This document shows positions 47,351-50,912 of a DNA stretch of 50,912 bases, in pieces (positions within the stretch are counted from its first letter, which is position 1; each line of letters begins with the position of its first letter). The position numbers and the translations under genes were made by a program. The notes beneath the pieces are model-generated. The model saw nothing but the letters and a program-made list of their open reading frames with translations, was not told the origin of the DNA and did not search any database. Origin of the DNA: a virus; IMG/VR virus record IMGVR_UViG_3300031696_000008, positions 1 through 50,912 of that record; one strand, given 5' to 3'.

Positions 47351-47861
47351 CAGCCTTATCCTCGTAATTGATGATACCATCATACATTGCATCTTCAAGC
47401 TCTTCCTTAACGGATGCGTTGGTATGCCAAATATCTTCATTGATTCCCTTAGGAACAAAGCTGTGTGCAATGTTACCATGGTTGCCAGCATGTGATGGAG
47501 CTTTCCATCCAGCAGGTTTGATTAGATCAGGAAGACCTAATGGATTTGGACGCTCAGGTTTTACACCAACCTCCTTAGCCATGTTAGCCTTTAAGACTTG
47601 ATCCCATGCTTTGTAAGGATCAACACCTAATGCATCTAATGTACCAATGGCAACAACACAAAGATCTATAAGACCATCTACGATCTCTTCAGCATCCTCT
47701 GCAAAGTGTGCGTTCTGAGTTTCTTCAAACTCTTCTTCAATAAAATCTAAACGAAAATCAATAAACTTTCGTAGATTATATGGACTTGCTGTTTCCATCC
47801 ACTCATGCACACCATACTTCTTATGCATTAGCGCAATGTCTTTTACCCAGTTTTTACTCAT
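47337..47861 (-). CDS. MazG-like NTP pyrophosphohydrolase, 174 aa
   Basis: Residues about 36-80 (DFIEEEFEETQNAHFAEDAEEIVDGLIDLCVVAIGTLDALG) show the EExxE...EixDglID pattern of all-alpha NTP pyrophosphatases, and KAWDQVLKANMAKEVG follows as in MazG-like phage enzymes. The C-terminal 80 residues are an extra tail. A dCTPase role that keeps unmodified dCTP out of DNA, as T4 gp56 does, would fit the dCMP hydroxymethylase nearby, but substrate choice is not visible. It is the first gene of the unit from promoter 47892-47919. Confidence 0.7.
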   Translation of the reverse strand: MSKNWVKDIALMHKKYGVHEWMETASPYNLRKFIDFRLDFIEEEFEETQNAHFAEDAEEIVDGLIDLCVVAIGTLDALGVDPYKAWDQVLKANMAKEVGVKPERPNPLGLPDLIKPAGWKAPSHAGNHGNIAHSFVPKGINEDIWHTNASVKEELEDAMYDGIINYEDKADAKG

Positions 47862-47891
47862 GATGTTGTTCCTTTATTAATTTATAAATCT

Positions 47892-47919
47892 ATTATATCA
47901 TACATTTATTGTTTGTACA
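47892..47919 (-). promoter_or_regulatory. Early-type promoter for the MazG-like/primase-like operon
   Basis: The minus strand reads TGTACA, 16 bp, TGATATAAT, 31 nt upstream of the ATG at 47861. Confidence 0.75.
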
Positions 47920-47923
47920 CTTA

Positions 47924-50446
47924 TTAACAGAAAAAAGATTCTAAGGTCATATGCCTTTCACTCTTCCAGCCAACAGCTTCAAGCACAGGTTCGATAGCAC
48001 CCAAGAAGGTCTTCTCGAATTGCAGATTGTAATCAACATACTTATCTAACTTGAATTGCTTTGGCATGTAATCAACAAAAGCAATAACATTCTCCTTAAT
48101 AGGATTCGGCTTAATCAAGTATGTAAACTTAACCTTATCACCAGATGTTATCTTTTGAATAGATCTGCTAAGCTTCTTCTCGGTTACTATATTGTTATGC
48201 AGTATTGCTCCACGAATATGGATAGGCGTTCCTTTCTTATAGATGGTATCCCTATCAGTCCACTTAGCAATGTTATTAACTCCACGTGGGAAGCTAACTT
48301 CCTCTGGAGAGGCTTGGCTAAATGCAACCTTAAACTTAGCAATGTCCTCTTGCACAGTCTCCTCATCAGTCTCGATAATTCTTTTGAATATATCTTTAAG
48401 TGCTTGACGGCATATAGCTGGTGTGGATGATTTGATGGCCTCAATGCCCATAATCTTCAGCTTAGGTTGGGCATAGCGAACACCCTCATTGTCATGCACG
48501 TTTAATATGTATCGCTTCTTAGCTGTCCATATACCACGGTCTGCAATAACCTCACGCCCCATCTCCATATGATTTTGAATACCACCAAGTGAATCATACA
48601 ATTCAGCATAACATTTCGCTAGTACTCCCTCAAGAGCTGTTGAACATATCTTATCGAGGAAGTCCACAGGATTCTTAGGATTAAACTGTTTGACCAATGC
48701 ATCCAATGTCACATAGACAGAGTCAGTATCAATGGCAACAATGTAATCCTTATCAGTCTTTAATACAGTATTAAGATAGTTGTTAAGGTTTTGCTCAGCC
48801 CAACGAATAGTTGCTTGACCAGTTAATGTGATACCCTCAGCAATTCTCATGTCGAAGTATCTAAACCATTTGTTACCCATTGCACCATACAAAGAGTTCA
48901 ATAGAATCTTAAGAGCCATTTGCTGGTTCTTAGCGATTGCAATACGTTTCTCAAGGTTATAAACCTCAGACTTATCCGTACATAACTCTAATTCTTGTTG
49001 AGCTTTTAGCTGAAGTTGCTTATGACCCACACGTTCTGTATAGATCTCTTGAATGATTGATGGTAATACCCCTAGCTTTTTTGTACAGAATCTTGTACCA
49101 TTTACCGCCAAAGCGGTGTCTTGTAAAGTATTTTGTACTTCGCCAGCAAGGACAGCCTCAACACTAACACCGAGTTCATCCTCAAGAAGTATAGTCTCAG
49201 GAGACATATTATACTGCATGATGATAGAAGGATACAGAGAGTTAAGGTCGAATGAACATACCCAATCATGCATTCCTACCTGAGGTTCTTTAACATAACC
49301 ACCAGGGTAATCACCTTTGAATGATTCAGAGTTCATAGGAACTGCCACGTTCTTACTGCTAAGGTCTCTATAGATTATAGAATCCCATATAGCCACAGTG
49401 CCAAGAACCTGATCATAGTTAACTCCACCTTTATATGCCATGGTTAGACACAAGGTGATTAGACCAAGCTTATCTTCCATGCGATCAATGAGTTCTACGT
49501 CCTTGATGTTATAGTCAATGAACTTTTGATAGTCCTTCTCATACAATTCATTTAAGTCAGAGGCTTCACCATAGTCAAGCTTCTTCTCACCAAGAACTAC
49601 ATTGGCAATATGATCTAACTTGTATGATTCCTGCGGACCGTATGTGTAACCAAACTTCTTGAAGATGGCCATGTAATCTAAGATAGCAATACCTTTCAAT
49701 TCATACTTAATCGTTGACTGGCCGAAGCCTGTCTTGGTCTCACGCATGTCCACCAAACCCCAAGGGGATAATCGTTTCATTGCAGCTTCGCCATTAACCT
49801 TAGCGATTCTATTAACCAGATACGGTATGTCGAAAAACTCTACGTTCCAACCAGTGATTACATCAGGAGATGTTGTCTCCATATGAGAGATATACTTATA
49901 TAGTAGGTCCTTCTCATTGTGACATTGGGTATACCGAACAGGTCGATCTCTCATTAAGGCTTTGCTAACATCATATACCCCACAACCAAATGTGTGATAG
50001 GTATTATCGATATTATTCTTAGTGGTGATTGCTGTGATCTCTTGATCAGCAAGTTCTGGTTCAGGGAATCCATCACCGAATTTACACTCTATGTCTAAGG
50101 AGGTAACATTGATTACGTTACGATCCCACTCTATCACACCAGGATATTCCTCGTTGAGATATTGTGCAACGTAATTTGTATTGCCATAGATTTTATAGGC
50201 GGGAATATCCTTATATGATTTAATGAAGTTTGTGGCTTCACTCATATCAGGAAAGACGATAGGTTCAACAGCAGATCCATCGAGAGCATGCCATTTGGCT
50301 AGGTGCTGCACTGGTGCTGTTACATGTAAAACAGGCTTGAACGGAACGGAGAAGCTTACCTTCCTACCGTTCTCGTAGCCTGTATATTTGATGGACTTCC
50401 CGAAACGGAAAGCATTAGTATAGAACGTTTGAGTATTTTTTTTCAT
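47924..50446 (-). CDS. 43: Family B DNA polymerase gp43
   Basis: The start is the ATG at 50446 (MKKNTQTFYTNAFRFG); an earlier in-frame ATG lies inside the promoter. In the 840-aa product the exonuclease motifs are LDIECKF (Exo I, Asp118/Glu120), GWNVEFFDIPYL (Exo II, about 199-210) and YNIKDVELI (Exo III, about 312-320). The polymerase motifs are FDLNSLYPSII (A, Asp400), KILLNSLYG (B, about 513-521) and IDTDSVYV (C, Asp573/Asp575). T4 gp43 is 898 aa. All catalytic residues appear intact. Confidence 0.95.
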   Translation of the reverse strand: MKKNTQTFYTNAFRFGKSIKYTGYENGRKVSFSVPFKPVLHVTAPVQHLAKWHALDGSAVEPIVFPDMSEATNFIKSYKDIPAYKIYGNTNYVAQYLNEEYPGVIEWDRNVINVTSLDIECKFGDGFPEPELADQEITAITTKNNIDNTYHTFGCGVYDVSKALMRDRPVRYTQCHNEKDLLYKYISHMETTSPDVITGWNVEFFDIPYLVNRIAKVNGEAAMKRLSPWGLVDMRETKTGFGQSTIKYELKGIAILDYMAIFKKFGYTYGPQESYKLDHIANVVLGEKKLDYGEASDLNELYEKDYQKFIDYNIKDVELIDRMEDKLGLITLCLTMAYKGGVNYDQVLGTVAIWDSIIYRDLSSKNVAVPMNSESFKGDYPGGYVKEPQVGMHDWVCSFDLNSLYPSIIMQYNMSPETILLEDELGVSVEAVLAGEVQNTLQDTALAVNGTRFCTKKLGVLPSIIQEIYTERVGHKQLQLKAQQELELCTDKSEVYNLEKRIAIAKNQQMALKILLNSLYGAMGNKWFRYFDMRIAEGITLTGQATIRWAEQNLNNYLNTVLKTDKDYIVAIDTDSVYVTLDALVKQFNPKNPVDFLDKICSTALEGVLAKCYAELYDSLGGIQNHMEMGREVIADRGIWTAKKRYILNVHDNEGVRYAQPKLKIMGIEAIKSSTPAICRQALKDIFKRIIETDEETVQEDIAKFKVAFSQASPEEVSFPRGVNNIAKWTDRDTIYKKGTPIHIRGAILHNNIVTEKKLSRSIQKITSGDKVKFTYLIKPNPIKENVIAFVDYMPKQFKLDKYVDYNLQFEKTFLGAIEPVLEAVGWKSERHMTLESFFC

Positions 50447-50452
50447 GTGTCT

Positions 50453-50480
50453 ATTATAACACAAAAATGCCCAAAGTACA
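50453..50480 (-). promoter_or_regulatory. Early-type promoter for gene 43, apparently leaderless
   Basis: The minus strand reads TGTACT, 16 bp, TGTTATAAT, and only six bases separate the -10 box from the gene 43 ATG. Transcription should start at or next to the A of the ATG. Confidence 0.7.
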
Positions 50481-50485
50481 ACAGT

Positions 50486-50815
50486 TTATACGATTATTTT
50501 ACCAGGAGATTCATTTAGTTGAATGACGTTAGGGCCTTTAATCATTTCCTGATATTGGTTAGCTAAGTCTTCGGTAGGGGCAAGGTTGAACATGATATGC
50601 TCTTGCTTAATCTCCATAGTATCCATATCGCAATAAGACATATAAGGCATGAAGCCGATCTGCTTATTGTTAGGGATTAAAAGGACGGGATCTGTTACAA
50701 ATAGTCTTGACTCAGTGTCAGATACAACGTGTACTAGGATTTCTTCGCCCGAGGTTAATCGGATTAATCTAATGTTATTCATAAGTGCCTTATTGATTGA
50801 TGTGATTTTACTCAT
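50486..50815 (-). CDS. Small LSm-like conserved phage protein, 109 aa
   Basis: The segment NNIRLIRLTSGEEILVHVV (about 13-31) followed by VTDPVLLIPNNKQIGFMPYM resembles a small Sm-like beta barrel, and SPGKIIV is the C-terminus. Proteins with this pattern are common in marine T4-like phages as hypotheticals. The start may be MSKITS (50815) or MNNIRL twelve codons in. It lies between iscU and gene 43, where T4 has regA next to 43, but it is not RegA by sequence. Confidence 0.6.
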   Translation of the reverse strand: MSKITSINKALMNNIRLIRLTSGEEILVHVVSDTESRLFVTDPVLLIPNNKQIGFMPYMSYCDMDTMEIKQEHIMFNLAPTEDLANQYQEMIKGPNVIQLNESPGKIIV

Positions 50816-50831
50816 AATTTAATACCGCTCA

Positions 50832-50912
50832 TTATTTATGTTTAGCTTTGTAATCCGCCACCGCTGATTTGATTGCATCCTCTGCCAACACACTACAATG
50901 TATTTTAACAGG
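50832..50912 (-). CDS. iscU: Fe-S cluster scaffold IscU, C-terminal end only
   Basis: The last 26 codons are in the window: PVKIHCSVLAEDAIKSAVAD followed by YKAKHK and TAA. This is the nearly invariant IscU C-terminus, including the third cluster-ligand Cys (KIHCSVLAE). The rest lies beyond the right edge. IscU assembles [2Fe-2S] clusters and passes them to carriers such as the A-type protein at 29500-29808. It is encoded in the same direction and 17 nt before the LSm-like gene, inside the phage replication region, so it is a phage gene. Confidence 0.85.
   Translation of the reverse strand, partial: PVKIHCSVLAEDAIKSAVADYKAKHK

Noticed and set aside
1-50912. CRISPR arrays, insertion sequences, integrase or attachment sites
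   Set aside because: No regular repeat-spacer array, transposase, terminal inverted repeats or integrase was seen. The only repeated element is the promoter motif.

Overview
This window is a gene-dense, AT-rich segment of a large tailed-phage genome of the T4 type. Its core genes are recognisable as T4 orthologues (genes 2, 4, 5, 6, 7, 8, 25, 26, 27, 29, 32, 33, 41, 42, 43, 48/54, 53, 59, uvsX, rnh, nrdA, nrdB, cd). Their style (a gp32 without its zinc cysteines, a DUF4815-type giant virion protein, small conserved hypotheticals) is that of marine T4-like myoviruses of the cyanophage/pelagiphage kind. No photosynthesis gene is present. A circularly permuted two-piece tmRNA, a Gram-negative porin-like gene and Isc-type Fe-S genes point to a Gram-negative host, possibly an alphaproteobacterium; the host is an inference. 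Both ends of the window cut genes, so this is part of a larger genome.

Layout. 1-14723 (minus strand) is the baseplate module, transcribed 48/54-53-27-5-25-6-7-8, then a 1669-aa DUF4815-type protein and a fibre-like protein cut by the left edge. 14751-14773 holds two divergent T4-type late promoters (TATAAATA). 14779-19382 (plus strand) carries gp4, gp2, a tail-tube-fold protein, gp26, a small downstream frame probably joined to gp26 by a -1 frameshift, and the probable tape measure. A bidirectional terminator separates this from 19429-21774 (minus: gp32, gp59, gp33 and small proteins). 21810-22550 is a secreted porin-like protein. 22609-27866 holds small proteins, a HAD phosphatase, a RecB/Cas4-like nuclease, RNase H, a GIY-YIG protein and glutaredoxin. 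NrdB, an A-type Fe-S carrier, the permuted tmRNA, two small membrane proteins and NrdA follow to 32951. 33015-39197 has conserved unknowns, an NMNAT-like and a ligase-like nucleotidyltransferase, a MazG-like protein and dCMP deaminase. 39194-50464 is the replication module: gp41, UvsX, a probable DNA hypermodification cassette, a primase-like protein, a MazG-like pyrophosphatase and DNA polymerase gp43. The right edge cuts an iscU gene.

Regulation is unusually legible. Thirteen minus-strand promoters share the pattern TGTACA/T, 16-17 bp, TGnTATAAT (one has a weak -35) and precede the replication, nucleotide-metabolism and tmRNA units. TATAAATA late promoters precede virion genes and the metalloprotease-porin unit. 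Genes within operons are commonly coupled by ATGA or TAATG overlaps, which fixed many start codons below.

The most interesting locus is 41621-45534. A T4 gp42-like dCMP hydroxymethylase (catalytic Cys and dCMP-selecting Asp both present) is co-transcribed with an Nmad1-like protein, a protein resembling DNA base-hypermodification transferases and a fold-type II PLP-like enzyme; an SGNH-like hydrolase follows. The cassette lies between genes 43 and uvsX, in the position where T4 keeps 42 and its beta-glucosyltransferase. This suggests that the phage makes hydroxymethylcytosine and decorates it by a different chemistry. Other notable items are the phage-encoded permuted tmRNA, the porin, the gp26 frameshift and the split Fe-S assembly genes.
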